Shown one piece after another: positions 32,902 through 42,091 of a DNA stretch of 64,000 nucleotides. Under the pieces are notes generated by a model that saw nothing but the letters and a program-made list of their open reading frames with translations, ran no database searches and was not told where the DNA came from. This DNA comes from Variovorax sp. Sphag1AA. GTDB lineage: Bacteria > Pseudomonadota > Gammaproteobacteria > Burkholderiales > Burkholderiaceae_C. Positions within the stretch are counted from its first letter, which is position 1; each line of letters opens with the position of its first letter. Location of the stretch: contig NZ_JACHYC010000008.1 of NCBI RefSeq assembly GCF_014192575.1, positions 186,001 to 250,000 on the forward strand, read 5' to 3'. Both the position numbers and the translations under genes were made by a program.

Positions 32902-35784
32902 ATGCACAAGGGCACCGCGACACCCGAAGCACCCTCCGAGGATGACCTGCTGGCCCGCCGGCGGGCCGAGATCAATCCGGGTGAGTCCACCGATGCCACC
33001 GGCCATAGGGGCCTGGCGCTTTCGGGCGGTGGCATTCGCAGCGCGACGTTCGCGCTCGGTGTGCTGGAGACGATCGCGAAGCACGACACCAACGACAAGC
33101 CTGGCTCGCCGACCAAGCCGGGCGATCTCTTCAGAAGCTCCTTCCTGTCCCGCTTCGACTATCTGTCGACCGTGAGTGGAGGTGGCTACATCGGCGCCTT
33201 CCTTTGCAGCCTGTTCCAGCCCAACCGCCTGCGTCGCCACGGACCATCGCGCGCCTCCACGCAATCCCCGCCGCCAAAGCGCCACTCCCTATTCGGATCA
33301 CTTTTCTCGCGCCTGAAGCGCGCGACGACAGATGAGAATCCGGGCCGCTCGTTCACCGCCGAGGAGGCGGCCAAGGCCGCGGACGACGCCGTGAGGGTCC
33401 TGCAGTCGGGCCCACCCGGCCGCATCCGCTCGTCAGGCCCCTTCGACGGAAACGCCATCCTGGAAGCCCCGATGGCCTGGCTGCGCGAGAACGGCCGCTA
33501 TCTCATCCCCACCGGCACCGGCGACGCGTTCTACGCGGCGGCGCTCGGCATCCGGAACTGGCTGGCGCTTCACTACGTCATCGGCACGGTGCTGCTCGCG
33601 GCACTGGCCGGCGTAGGCGTGCTGCGGGCGTTGGCGGCCTACTACTTCCCGTTCGTCATGGATTGGGAAGTGAGCGTGCTGCAGGCCAGCCTCTACGCCG
33701 CCAGCGAGCCCACGTTCGTGCCCCACATCTGGTGGAGTTCGCTGTTTCCCTTGAGCCTCGTCCCGCCGGTGGTGATCGGGCTGCCGCTGGGCATCGCGTT
33801 CTGGCTGGTCCACGAGCGGCGCGACGGCAAGAGCCTGCCGCTCAACCTGGCCGTGCTGGGCAGCGTGGTCATCGTTCTGCTGATGGTCGGCATTTCGTTT
33901 CTCGGCCTCAAAGGCGGCCCGTTCCAGAGTTATGCATCGAAGGATCTGGATCCGACGCTATGGCATCGGCAAGTGATGGTGCTCTTCGTGGGCGGGGCTG
34001 TCCTGCTCGGGATCGTCATCTACGTCATCGTGGCCTGCGTGAACCGCTCTGCGGCGGTGCAGCGCGTGTGGCTGACAAGGTTCCTGAGCACGGTGCTGGT
34101 GGCAACCGCGGCGATCGTGGTGATGGCCGTGGTCGACACGCTGGGGCAGACGCTCTACATCCTCGCCACGTCCAGACCGCCGCTTGGCCCCGTGCTCACG
34201 CCAGCGGGCCTTGCGGGCGTGCTGGTATGGCTGGCCAAGCGTCTTGCAGCCAAGGGGACGTCCCTGCCGGGCTGGGCCTCCAAGGTGCCGATGTACACGC
34301 TGGCCGGGCTCGCCGGTATCGTCATCTTCGTGCTGGTCGGCTCACTGTGGGGGCTGCTCGTGCACTGGATCGTGTGGGACGGCCAGCGCCCGAGCATCGG
34401 CCCCGATTTCCTCGGCGACGGACAGCGGATGACGCTCCTGTTCATCCTCGGCATCAGCATCGTGCTGTCCACGGTCACGGGCCAGTTCGCGGGTTTCATC
34501 AACCTCTCGAGCCTGCAGTCCTTCTACAGCGCACGGCTCACGCGAGCCTACCTCGGCGCGTCCAACGGCGAGCGCTTCAAGCCCGACGGCGCGGCGCTCA
34601 GCGCCGCCGAACCGCTGCCCAGCGACAACCTGGTCCTGGAGGACTACTACGGTCACCGTCCGGGTCGCCCGAAGGATGAAAAGGTGCTGACCACCTTTGC
34701 GCCGCTGCACATCATCAACGTGACCGTGAACAAGACGGTGGATCCGTCGGAGCAGCTGGTGCAGCGCGATCGGAAGGGTCAACCGCTGGCCGTGCTGCCG
34801 TTCGGCTTTCACCTGGATTCCCCGGAATGCGCCAGCTTCCAGCCACCCCGCCGGATGAGCACCAACGCCAGCCGGCCTTTGTCGATCGGCCAATGGATCG
34901 GCACTTCCGGCGCCGCGTTCTCGACCGGCATCGGCCGCGAGACCTCGCTGGGGATGTCGCTGCTGATGGGGGCGGCCAATGTGCGGCTGGGCACATGGTG
35001 GGCCTCTGGACTGGACAAGCAGAAGTTCCTGCATGCGTGGGACTGGATCCGGCGCGGCATCGGCGTGGCCTTCCGCACGCAGACCTACATCTCCTACGAA
35101 CTGCGTGCGCGGTTCTTCGGCACGGCGCGCGCGTGGCAGTACCTGTCCGACGGCGGCCACTTCGAGAACACCGGCATCTACGAGTTGCTGCGTCCGGAAC
35201 GCAAGGTGCGCCAGATCTTCGCCTGCGACGACGGCGCCGACCCCGGCTATCGCTTCGAGGATCTCGCCAACCTCATCCGCCTTGCGCGCATCGACCTCAA
35301 CGTGGAGGTCGAGGTGGAGACGAACTTCACGGGTGATCTGGCGAGCGTATTCGCCCGTCCCGAAGCCTTCAAGCGCATGAGCCCTTGCATCGACCCGGCG
35401 GTGAACAACCAGCCAACGCCCACCGCGCTATTGCTCTGGGCCTACGCGCGAGGTGCGCGGCGGCCCAGCACGCAGATCATCGTCATCAAGCCCAACGTGC
35501 CGCACGACGCCGAGGCGGACGTGCGGCAATACGCGCTGGATCACGACAAATTCCCGCAGGAGCCGACGGCCGACCAGTTCTTCGACGAGGCGCAGTGGGA
35601 GAGCTATCGCGCACTAGGCAGCCACCTGGGCGGCAAGATATTCAATGCCAGGATCCTGAAGGCCCTGGACGCGCTGGCGGCGCAGCGGATGGGTACGCCC
35701 AAGGCGACGTTTGAAAGATTCTCTGGGCTGGGAGGCAGAGCCGACGCGGAAGACAAAGAAAGTTTCCCCGCGACAGCAAGCTGA
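32902..35784 (+). CDS. large membrane-embedded patatin-like phospholipase
   Basis: A 960-aa protein with a split patatin domain. The oxyanion motif GGGIRS is at 42-47 and the nucleophile serine at Ser92 in STVSGGGYIG, where the usual GxSxG lacks the first Gly. The catalytic Asp of the dyad is in DGGHFENTG at about residue 750. Between them sit six or seven hydrophobic segments (roughly residues 210-560), including ALHYVIGTVLLAALAGVGVL and VMVLFVGGAVLLGIVIYVIV. ATG 32902 has GGAG 5 bases upstream. It should hydrolyse lipid acyl esters at the inner membrane. It is monocistronic, convergent with an acyltransferase gene. Confidence 0.9.
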   Translation: MHKGTATPEAPSEDDLLARRRAEINPGESTDATGHRGLALSGGGIRSATFALGVLETIAKHDTNDKPGSPTKPGDLFRSSFLSRFDYLSTVSGGGYIGAFLCSLFQPNRLRRHGPSRASTQSPPPKRHSLFGSLFSRLKRATTDENPGRSFTAEEAAKAADDAVRVLQSGPPGRIRSSGPFDGNAILEAPMAWLRENGRYLIPTGTGDAFYAAALGIRNWLALHYVIGTVLLAALAGVGVLRALAAYYFPFVMDWEVSVLQASLYAASEPTFVPHIWWSSLFPLSLVPPVVIGLPLGIAFWLVHERRDGKSLPLNLAVLGSVVIVLLMVGISFLGLKGGPFQSYASKDLDPTLWHRQVMVLFVGGAVLLGIVIYVIVACVNRSAAVQRVWLTRFLSTVLVATAAIVVMAVVDTLGQTLYILATSRPPLGPVLTPAGLAGVLVWLAKRLAAKGTSLPGWASKVPMYTLAGLAGIVIFVLVGSLWGLLVHWIVWDGQRPSIGPDFLGDGQRMTLLFILGISIVLSTVTGQFAGFINLSSLQSFYSARLTRAYLGASNGERFKPDGAALSAAEPLPSDNLVLEDYYGHRPGRPKDEKVLTTFAPLHIINVTVNKTVDPSEQLVQRDRKGQPLAVLPFGFHLDSPECASFQPPRRMSTNASRPLSIGQWIGTSGAAFSTGIGRETSLGMSLLMGAANVRLGTWWASGLDKQKFLHAWDWIRRGIGVAFRTQTYISYELRARFFGTARAWQYLSDGGHFENTGIYELLRPERKVRQIFACDDGADPGYRFEDLANLIRLARIDLNVEVEVETNFTGDLASVFARPEAFKRMSPCIDPAVNNQPTPTALLLWAYARGARRPSTQIIVIKPNVPHDAEADVRQYALDHDKFPQEPTADQFFDEAQWESYRALGSHLGGKIFNARILKALDALAAQRMGTPKATFERFSGLGGRADAEDKESFPATAS

Positions 35785-35799
35785 CGCTCCGGAGCGCCT

Positions 35800-36681
35800 T
35801 CACTGCCCTGCACGCCATGCCGACCCGTCGGCAAGGATCAGATCGCGCATCTGCGCGGAAATCGACACAGCGAGTTCCCGCGCCGAGACCGCACCTGCGT
35901 CTGATGCGCGGCCGAACGCAACCCTGGCGACAAGGTCCCGATAGCGAGGAAGCGCGACCTGCATCGCGGCGGCAAGCTTCTCCCTGTTGCGGGCCGTGCG
36001 GCGCAGCAAGGTGAACGGATGCTTCTGCGCATGCGGCGAAATGACATTGCTCACGAGCGCCGGCACGAACCGAACCTCCGGGACAAGCCGCGCGAACAAC
36101 GCGAAGCTGTCGGACCAGTTCTGCAATGACGAGATGGCCCGCTGCGGACCGAAGGTCGCGGGGTCGGGTTCAATCTCTCCCGCCGGGAAAGTCAGCAGCG
36201 CACCACCTTCCCGCAGATGCCTTGCGGCGCCTCGCATGACGGCCAGGTGCCCGCCCTCGTTCTCAGGCAGAAGAATCAGTTGTCGCGCTACGTTGGGCAG
36301 GGCACGAAGAAACGGACGATCCGCCGCGATCACCCGAAGATCCCGCCGCGACGCGAGACTGGTGAAGAGTGCGACGGTATCGGTCATTCCCGGGTGGTTC
36401 GCCAGGACCACCACCGGGCCTTGTGCCGGGACATGCTCCAGCCCGGATGTAGCGAGGCCCGACGTCATGCGGCCCATCAACCATTCACTGCCTTGGGCAA
36501 GGCCTTCGTCGCCCACCCGGCTGTCGAACTCGTGAGCCGTCAAGGCAAAGCGACGCGCAGCCGGGTGGAACAAGCGGCGCAAGGGCGTGCCGTTAAAGCG
36601 CGAAAGGCCGACCGAATCCAGAAGGTCGGCGATGTTGATCTCGGTGAGCGTCTCGATCAGCAGTGGCGCAGAGGCGGACAT
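35800..36681 (-). CDS. 1-acyl-sn-glycerol-3-phosphate acyltransferase-like (PlsC family) protein
   Basis: A 293-aa acyltransferase with the HX4D catalytic motif NHPGMTD (His96-Asp101) and a later LLTFPAGEIEPD, equivalent to the FPEG substrate-binding motif. The N-terminal 60 residues are hydrophilic and not membrane-spanning. ATG 36681 is used because the open frame upstream runs into the binding-protein gene, whose stop is at 36701. It is last in a unit with the binding protein, ferredoxin and FAD protein, but its role (phospholipid remodelling) appears unrelated, and the convergent patatin may be a functional counterpart. Confidence 0.85.
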   Translation of the reverse strand: MSASAPLLIETLTEINIADLLDSVGLSRFNGTPLRRLFHPAARRFALTAHEFDSRVGDEGLAQGSEWLMGRMTSGLATSGLEHVPAQGPVVVLANHPGMTDTVALFTSLASRRDLRVIAADRPFLRALPNVARQLILLPENEGGHLAVMRGAARHLREGGALLTFPAGEIEPDPATFGPQRAISSLQNWSDSFALFARLVPEVRFVPALVSNVISPHAQKHPFTLLRRTARNREKLAAAMQVALPRYRDLVARVAFGRASDAGAVSARELAVSISAQMRDLILADGSAWRAGQ

Positions 36682-36700
36682 CAGCCGCGATTCTGCCTGC

Positions 36701-37672
36701 TCAGGCGTTCGCGACCCTCCACTGCGCAAGCGCGAAGTCCTGCGTCACCAGTCGTTCAGCCAGCAGGAACTTCTTGACTTCCTCGAGCAGCGCAAGGCCC
36801 TGTGCCGGATACGCTTCCGCGGGGAACTGACTCAGCGGATGTGATGCCTTCACTGCCGCCAGAGGAAATCCACTGACCTCGGAGTGAAAGGCGTAATAGC
36901 GATCGCTGTCCTTGTGGGTGTCGCTCAGGGCCGCACGGCGCGCGCGGGTCCATGCCGCCGGCAGGTCCGGCGAGGCTGCGAGGATCTTCTTCGACGCCAC
37001 GATCACCGAACTCCCCAACAGCGTCGGATGCTTTGCCGCTTCGTCGATGACCGGATAGCCACGTGACGCAAGCAGCGGACCGACATCGATCTGTGCCGCA
37101 AAGGCAGCGATCGATCCCTGGTCGAGTGCCGCTTCACCGTCGCGCGGAAACATGTGGATCACCTTCACGGAACCTTGCAGCCCGTTCTCCTTGAGCAGAC
37201 CCAGCACGTAGCGATGCATGTACGACCCACGTGCCACGCCGATCGTCTGCCCTTCGAGTTCCTTCACGCTGCGCACGCCACCGCGCGGCGTCAGCAGCCA
37301 GACGTTCATGCCGACGGCATCAAAGCCGATGAGCTGCCCGTCCAGGCCTTTCGATCGTGCGACGACCGCGGGCGTGTCGCCATAGATACCCACATCGAGC
37401 ACGCCGGAGAGGAAGGCTTCGTTCAGGTCCGGACCGTTCGGAAAGTTTCGCGTCGCGATCTCCGTGAATCCGAGCGGTGCAAGCTCGCGCAACAGTTGTC
37501 CCTGCTGCAGCGCCCAGCCAGTGGCCGCGGCGGGCTTCTTGCCCGGGCCGATGTAGCCGAGCCGCAATACCTTGCCAGAGCCTTGCGCCAGTGCGAGCGA
37601 GGTGGTCGCGCCGACCGCTGCGGTGGCAAGTGCGCCGCGCAGGAGTCTTCGACGTGATGGGGAATAGATCAT
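36701..37672 (-). CDS. sulfonate/nitrate-type ABC transporter substrate-binding protein (NMT1/SsuA-like)
   Basis: A 323-aa periplasmic receptor. The signal peptide SPSRRRLLRGALATAAVGATT carries a twin-arginine motif and is cleaved near LALAQGS. Features of SsuA-like proteins follow: LRLGYIGPGKKP, GVLDVGIYGDTPAVVARSKG (the IGxGDxP ligand loop), LEGQTIGVARGSYMHRYVLGLLKENGL and PDLPAAWTRARRAAL. No permease or ATPase adjoins it, so it must use one of the sulfonate ABC transporters further right or one elsewhere. It lies 41 bp after the ferredoxin-like gene in the same direction. Confidence 0.9.
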   Translation of the reverse strand: MIYSPSRRRLLRGALATAAVGATTSLALAQGSGKVLRLGYIGPGKKPAAATGWALQQGQLLRELAPLGFTEIATRNFPNGPDLNEAFLSGVLDVGIYGDTPAVVARSKGLDGQLIGFDAVGMNVWLLTPRGGVRSVKELEGQTIGVARGSYMHRYVLGLLKENGLQGSVKVIHMFPRDGEAALDQGSIAAFAAQIDVGPLLASRGYPVIDEAAKHPTLLGSSVIVASKKILAASPDLPAAWTRARRAALSDTHKDSDRYYAFHSEVSGFPLAAVKASHPLSQFPAEAYPAQGLALLEEVKKFLLAERLVTQDFALAQWRVANA

Positions 37673-37713
37673 GAGTCAGTCGGAAATGAACGTGCAGGTG
37701 AAGTCGGATCAGG

Positions 37714-38043
37714 TCAGTGCGCTCGCGTGAGCAGCTCGAAGCTCGCATCAAGCGACGCGGTCGACTGACGGCCACGGCCCCAGCCGATGGCGCTGCGGTA
37801 GCTGCCCATGAGCGCGCGGGTTGCGGCATCGCGCTCGACCGCATTGGCGCTCCGGTCGGCGATCGGCGCCACGTAGAGTGCGTCCTCCGGGCAATACAGC
37901 TCGCACATGAAGCAGGTCTGGCAATCGTGCTGGCGCGCGATGCGCGGCGGCCCGCCCGGCGTGGCCTCGAACACATTGGTCGGGCAGGCACTCACACAGA
38001 TGTTGCAGTCGGTGCAGCGTGCGGTGTCGATGATCTCGATCAT
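37714..38043 (-). CDS. 2[4Fe-4S] ferredoxin-like subunit (AprB-like)
   Basis: A 109-aa protein with two full 4Fe-4S motifs, CTDCNICVSACP (10-21) and CQTCFMCELYCP (about 42-53), followed by a roughly 50-residue tail rich in Ser/Arg. Start ATG 38043 overlaps the stop of the FAD protein (ATGA). The FAD partner plus small ferredoxin layout resembles AprA-AprB adenylylsulfate reductase or fumarate-reductase-type FAD/FeS modules. It probably relays electrons to or from the FAD subunit in the cytoplasm. The tail has no recognisable motif. Confidence 0.9.
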   Translation of the reverse strand: MIEIIDTARCTDCNICVSACPTNVFEATPGGPPRIARQHDCQTCFMCELYCPEDALYVAPIADRSANAVERDAATRALMGSYRSAIGWGRGRQSTASLDASFELLTRAH

Positions 38044-39659
38044 GCGTGCACCTCTTCCGTCAAAGCATGCCGCTGCACCCACACCTCGTCGAGGCCGCCG
38101 CTGAGCAAGCGATGGCGTTGCGCCGGATCGATGCCCGTGTGCTCGCGGCGACGGTGCATGCCGCGCGTTTCCGTGCGCTGCAAGGCGCTCCGGTACATCC
38201 AGCGTGAAGTCGCGAGCATGGCCGCGGCTTCACGCGTGCGCACCGCTGCCACCGCATTGGCTGTGGGGGCGCTGCTGCGCAGCCGCGCCCACAGTGCGTC
38301 GAGGCGTCCGAGTGAATCACGCAGCAGGTCGCCTTCACGAAACCAGTTGCGCTCGAACGGAAACACTTCGTCCTGCACCGCTTGGATCACCGCCTGGCTG
38401 TCCAGTTGTGCCGCATCGCCTCGGCCAAGCCCCGCACCGCCGGCACGCAATGCGACGCGCGTCGAAGCGGATCGCGCAGCGCGGCCGAATGCCGCGGCAC
38501 CCGCGCCTGCCCAGAAGCCCGAGGACATTGCCCACGCTGCGTTGTGGCTCCCGCCACCGGTGAAGCCTCCGCAGATCAACTCGCGCGTTGCCGCATCTCC
38601 GGCCGCATAGAGCCCCGCAACCGACGTGCTGCAATGCTCGTCGACGAGATGCAGGCCGCCGGTGCCGCGCACCGTCCCCTCTAGCCGCAGCGCCACCGGG
38701 AAGTGCTGGGTAAAGGGATCGATGCCCTGGCGGTCGAAGGAGACGAAGAAGTTCGGCTGCGCCACGCGCATCCACGCACGGATCTGCGCATCGGCGCGGT
38801 CGATGCAAGCAAAGACAGGTTGCGTCTGCAGCGTCTGCGCGATCACACTCCGGCCTCGGGAAGAGCCAGCGCCTTCGATCGGCGTGCCGTCCGCCGTATA
38901 GAAAGTGGCCCAGTTGTAGAAGAGCGACTTGGTCACGGACGAGAAAGCCGGGCCCAGTCCATAGGCGTTGGAGAACTCCATGCCGGACAGTGACGCACCC
39001 ACTTCCGCCGCCATCAGCAAGCCATCGCCCGTGAGCACGTTGCAGCCGAGCGCCTTGCTGAGAAAGGCGCAGCCGCCCGTGGCGATCACGACGGCGCCCG
39101 CCCGCACGACCCAGGTATCGCCGCTCTGCCGATTGACGCCGGTCGCGCCGCACACCGTGCCCTGTTCGTCGACGAGCAGTTCGAGCGCCGGGCTGTGATC
39201 GAGGATGCGCGCACCTGCGGCCTTCGCCTGCTTGCGCATCAGCCGCATGTACTCCGGGCCCTGCAGCGACGTGCAACGCAGGCGCCCCTCGTCATCGGCC
39301 GGAAACGGGTATCCCCACTCCTTGAGCCGTTCGACGTTGTCCCACGTCTGTTCGAGGACGCGATCCATCCATGCATGCTCGGCCAGCTCACCACCCATCG
39401 CGTAGCGGCTGGCCTTGGCCGATTCGCGCGCCGCACCATCGGGCGACACATGCCAGAGGCCGGTGCCGGACGGCGCAGTAGCGCCCGAAGTCCCGCAGAA
39501 GCCCTTGTCTGCCAGCACCACGCGGGCGCCTTGCGCGGCAGCCGACACCGCAGCCCAGGTGCCCGCAGGGCCGCCCCCGATCACGAGCACGTCGGCAGCG
39601 TGCTGATTGGAGCCGGCCGCGCCCGATAGCGGCTCCTGGTCGAACTGTCTGATGCCCAC
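38040..39659 (-). CDS. FAD-dependent oxidoreductase of the fumarate reductase/AprA superfamily
   Basis: A 539-aa flavoprotein with a Rossmann FAD motif near 22-50 (DVLVIGGGPAGTWAAVSAAA), GTSGATAPSGTG in the flavin loop, VVIATGGCAFLSKA, and a C-terminal FAD motif GLYAAGDAA. GGLHLVDEHCST is the fumarate-reductase/AprA-type substrate region, and no FrdA-type His/Arg pair can be assigned with certainty. GTG 39659 has AGAGGA 8 bases upstream. It pairs with the ferredoxin-like protein (4-bp overlap) and is divergent from sfnB. In a sulfur region it may reduce or oxidise a sulfur compound, which is inference. Confidence 0.9.
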   Translation of the reverse strand: MGIRQFDQEPLSGAAGSNQHAADVLVIGGGPAGTWAAVSAAAQGARVVLADKGFCGTSGATAPSGTGLWHVSPDGAARESAKASRYAMGGELAEHAWMDRVLEQTWDNVERLKEWGYPFPADDEGRLRCTSLQGPEYMRLMRKQAKAAGARILDHSPALELLVDEQGTVCGATGVNRQSGDTWVVRAGAVVIATGGCAFLSKALGCNVLTGDGLLMAAEVGASLSGMEFSNAYGLGPAFSSVTKSLFYNWATFYTADGTPIEGAGSSRGRSVIAQTLQTQPVFACIDRADAQIRAWMRVAQPNFFVSFDRQGIDPFTQHFPVALRLEGTVRGTGGLHLVDEHCSTSVAGLYAAGDAATRELICGGFTGGGSHNAAWAMSSGFWAGAGAAAFGRAARSASTRVALRAGGAGLGRGDAAQLDSQAVIQAVQDEVFPFERNWFREGDLLRDSLGRLDALWARLRSSAPTANAVAAVRTREAAAMLATSRWMYRSALQRTETRGMHRRREHTGIDPAQRHRLLSGGLDEVWVQRHALTEEVHA

Positions 39660-39733
39660 GATGGTTGTCCTCTGCTTGAGTGCAAAGGCGCGACCTTAGT
39701 CAGAGGCGGCGGCGCTCACAACATCGAATTGCG

Positions 39734-39823
39734 AGTATCGATATGCGCGCGGGCCACTCTCCATCTCGACGACTATCGATGCGCGGATTGCTTCTAAGCC
39801 ACTGCTCATTGCGTTCCTATACT
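39734..39823 (+). promoter_or_regulatory. predicted sulfur-regulon promoter upstream of sfnB
   Basis: AGTATCGATATGCGCG (39734-39749) and a near copy CTATCGATGCGCGG (39773-39786) precede a good -10 element TATACT (39818-39823) that lacks a recognisable -35. The second copy is centred about 52 bp before the expected start, an activator-type location. The ATCGATAT core with a GCG-rich right flank recurs at 51937 and 61304. A CysB/SsuR-like LysR activator is suspected but none is encoded here. Confidence 0.6.
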
Positions 39824-39908
39824 TTTTTTCCGTGTGAACCAGCGCAGCCATCCGGGCGCGATCGCGCTCCGTGCGTTCAACCCTCTTTCATCTAACGCCG
39901 GAGCCCTC

Positions 39909-41087
39909 ATGAGTGTTTCTCTTATCGCCAGCGATGCGCAGGCCCGCGACGTCGTCGATCGTCTGGCTGTTGAATTTCGCGAAGGCGCAAGAGAGCGCGA
40001 CCAGCAGCGTGTGCTGCCCGCAAAGGAGATCGAACAGCTCACCAGCGCCGGCTTCTTCGGCATCACCGTGCCGCGAGCCCACGGCGGCGCAGAAGTCTCC
40101 GCGGCCACGGTGGTTCACTGCTTCCGCGTTCTGGCCGCGGCCGACCCGAGCATCGCGCAGATTCCGCAGAACCACTTCTGCTGGCTGCCACTGTTCTCGA
40201 ACGGGACACCGGAGCAGGCCCGCTTCTTCCATGCCCGCATCCTGGCCGGGGACCGCATCGGCAACGCGCATTCCGAAGACACCCGCAAGCGCGCCTTCGA
40301 CTACGAGCACCGCCTAGAGCGCGTCGAGGGCGGATGGCGCATGACGGGCCGCAAGTTCTATTCGACCGGCGCCATCTTCGCGCAGTGGATTCCGTTCATT
40401 GGCGACGATGAAGCCGGCCGTCCGCACATGTTCTTCGCCCATGCGGAAAGTCCCGGCCTGAAGGTCGTCAACGACTGGAGCGGCATGGGCCAGCGCACCA
40501 CCGCCAGTGGCACCACGCTGTTCGACCAGGTCCACGTGCCCGATGCGCATGTGTTGCCGTTCGCCAGCGAAGGGCCCGCCAATCAATCGCGGCGATTGCT
40601 CGCGAGCCTCATCCATGCCGCCATCGACCAGGGCATCGCGGAGGAGGTGCTCGACGACGCGCGCCGGTACATCCTCCACGAGAACCGTCCGTGGATCGAC
40701 AACCCGCATGACGAGCACGCGCGAGAGCCCTTCGTGGTTCAGGAGTTCGGCAGCTATGCAGTGCAAGTGCGCACGGCAGCGCTTTCGCTGCGCAACGCGG
40801 CCGAGCGCGTCGACGAAGCGTGGGCCGCACCAAGCGACCGCAGCGTGCTGGAAGCACGACTCGCCATCGCCGATGCGCGCCTGAACTGCGGTGACGCCGC
40901 GACCACGCTCGCCGATCGGTTCTTCACCCTGACGGGCGCACGCGCGACGCTGGAAGCACGCGGACTCGACCGCCACTGGCGCAATGCACGGACCCATTCG
41001 CTGCACGACCCGCTGCGATGGAAGCTCTACCACCTCGGCAACTACCACCTCAACGGCGTGGTGCCGGGCCCTCGCACCTACATCTAG
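39909..41087 (+). CDS. sfnB: SfnB-like sulfur acquisition oxidoreductase (acyl-CoA dehydrogenase fold)
   Basis: A 392-aa flavoprotein of the acyl-CoA dehydrogenase fold. The characteristic SfnB pattern is FFGITVPRAHGGAEVS, LAAADPSIAQIPQNHF, VEGGWRMTGRKFYSTGAIFAQ, WSGMGQRTTASGTTLFDQV and HNARTHSLHDPLRWK-like ending (RNARTHSLHDPLRWKLYHLG). The terminal R-T-H-S-x-H-D-P motif is typical of reduced-flavin monooxygenases such as DszC/SfnB rather than true dehydrogenases. The ATG at 39909 has GGAG 5 bases upstream; an upstream GTG 39834 would add 25 residues. It is first in an operon with an amidohydrolase, ABC transporter and flavin monooxygenase, as in organosulfur scavenging clusters. Confidence 0.88.
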   Translation: MSVSLIASDAQARDVVDRLAVEFREGARERDQQRVLPAKEIEQLTSAGFFGITVPRAHGGAEVSAATVVHCFRVLAAADPSIAQIPQNHFCWLPLFSNGTPEQARFFHARILAGDRIGNAHSEDTRKRAFDYEHRLERVEGGWRMTGRKFYSTGAIFAQWIPFIGDDEAGRPHMFFAHAESPGLKVVNDWSGMGQRTTASGTTLFDQVHVPDAHVLPFASEGPANQSRRLLASLIHAAIDQGIAEEVLDDARRYILHENRPWIDNPHDEHAREPFVVQEFGSYAVQVRTAALSLRNAAERVDEAWAAPSDRSVLEARLAIADARLNCGDAATTLADRFFTLTGARATLEARGLDRHWRNARTHSLHDPLRWKLYHLGNYHLNGVVPGPRTYI

Positions 41088-41107
41088 ATCGTTCTCCAAG
41101 GAACTCC

Positions 41108-42091
41108 ATGTCCCTCACCGACTGGCATACCCACTGGTTGCCTGCACGACTCGTCGACGCGCTCGCCCGCCGCAAGGAAGGACCGCGCATCGACCTCGAA
41201 GCCAAGCGGCTGCTCTATGCGGACTCTTCCCTCGTTCTCTGGGACACCTATCACGACATCGACGCCCGCCTGCGCCTGCTGGACGAGACCGGCATCGACC
41301 GACAAGTCCTTTCATTGCCCGGGCTGTTCCGCATCGACAGCCTCCCCGTTGCGGAGGCTGAACCGCTGGTGCGGATCTTCAATGACGAGACGCGAGCGCT
41401 CGTACGCAGTCGACCCGAACGCTTCTCCGGGCTGGTAGCCCTGCCGATCGCCGACCCGGCACGCGCCGCGGAAGTGTTCGAGCGCGAACTGGCGGAGGGC
41501 GTGCTCATCGGCGCAATCCTTCCGGTCGATGCCTTCCTGAGCCATGACGACGCGCAGGCCTGGAAACCCGTCCTTGCGGTTGCGCAGCGATGGCACGCCC
41601 ACCTGTTCGTGCACCCGGGACCGGTGGCCGCAACGCTGCCGGCTGCAGGCGCTGAAGGCGTCACCGCCATCGACAACGCCGCATACCGCCGCGGTGCCCA
41701 AGACCTGCAGTCGCGAATCACCTCGGCGGCGATCACGCTGGCTTTCACGGACCTGCTGGACGACTACCCCGACGTGACCGTGCAGGTAGCGAACCTCGGC
41801 GGCACCCTGCCGTTCATCGTGGAACGCTTCGATGCCATCGACCTGCGCGACCGAGGCGCGATCGCATCGCGCGAGCGTCTCCGGCGCATCTATGTCGACA
41901 CCGCGTCGCTCGGCGCCGGCGCCATCGCTCTGGCTGCCCGCACGTTCGGGGCAGACCGCCTGCTGTTCGGCTCCGACCTTCCGATCTTCAGCGCCGACCT
42001 GCCCATCGCGGGCTTCCGCGAGGCCGCGATACCGCTCGACCAAGCAGGGGCCGTGCAGCCCAGCCTCGTGCCGCGTGAGGCCAAGGCATGA
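41108..42091 (+). CDS. amidohydrolase family protein (ACMSD-like)
   Basis: A 327-aa TIM-barrel metal hydrolase of the amidohydrolase_2 group. The metal-site motif WHTHWLP (His7, His9) is at the N-terminus, with AHLFVHPGP supplying a later His and RLLFGSDLPIF the conserved Asp near the C-terminus. Such enzymes decarboxylate or hydrolyse cyclic or aromatic acids. An AAGGAA sequence lies 6 bases before ATG 41108, 20 bp after sfnB. The stop overlaps the permease start (ATGA). It may process the carbon residue left after desulfonation. Confidence 0.85.
   Translation: MSLTDWHTHWLPARLVDALARRKEGPRIDLEAKRLLYADSSLVLWDTYHDIDARLRLLDETGIDRQVLSLPGLFRIDSLPVAEAEPLVRIFNDETRALVRSRPERFSGLVALPIADPARAAEVFERELAEGVLIGAILPVDAFLSHDDAQAWKPVLAVAQRWHAHLFVHPGPVAATLPAAGAEGVTAIDNAAYRRGAQDLQSRITSAAITLAFTDLLDDYPDVTVQVANLGGTLPFIVERFDAIDLRDRGAIASRERLRRIYVDTASLGAGAIALAARTFGADRLLFGSDLPIFSADLPIAGFREAAIPLDQAGAVQPSLVPREAKA

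Noticed and set aside
35785..35796. CGCTCCGGAGCG palindrome between the convergent lipase and acyltransferase genes as a bidirectional terminator
   Set aside because: It has no loop and no flanking U-tracts, and short GC palindromes are common at this base composition.
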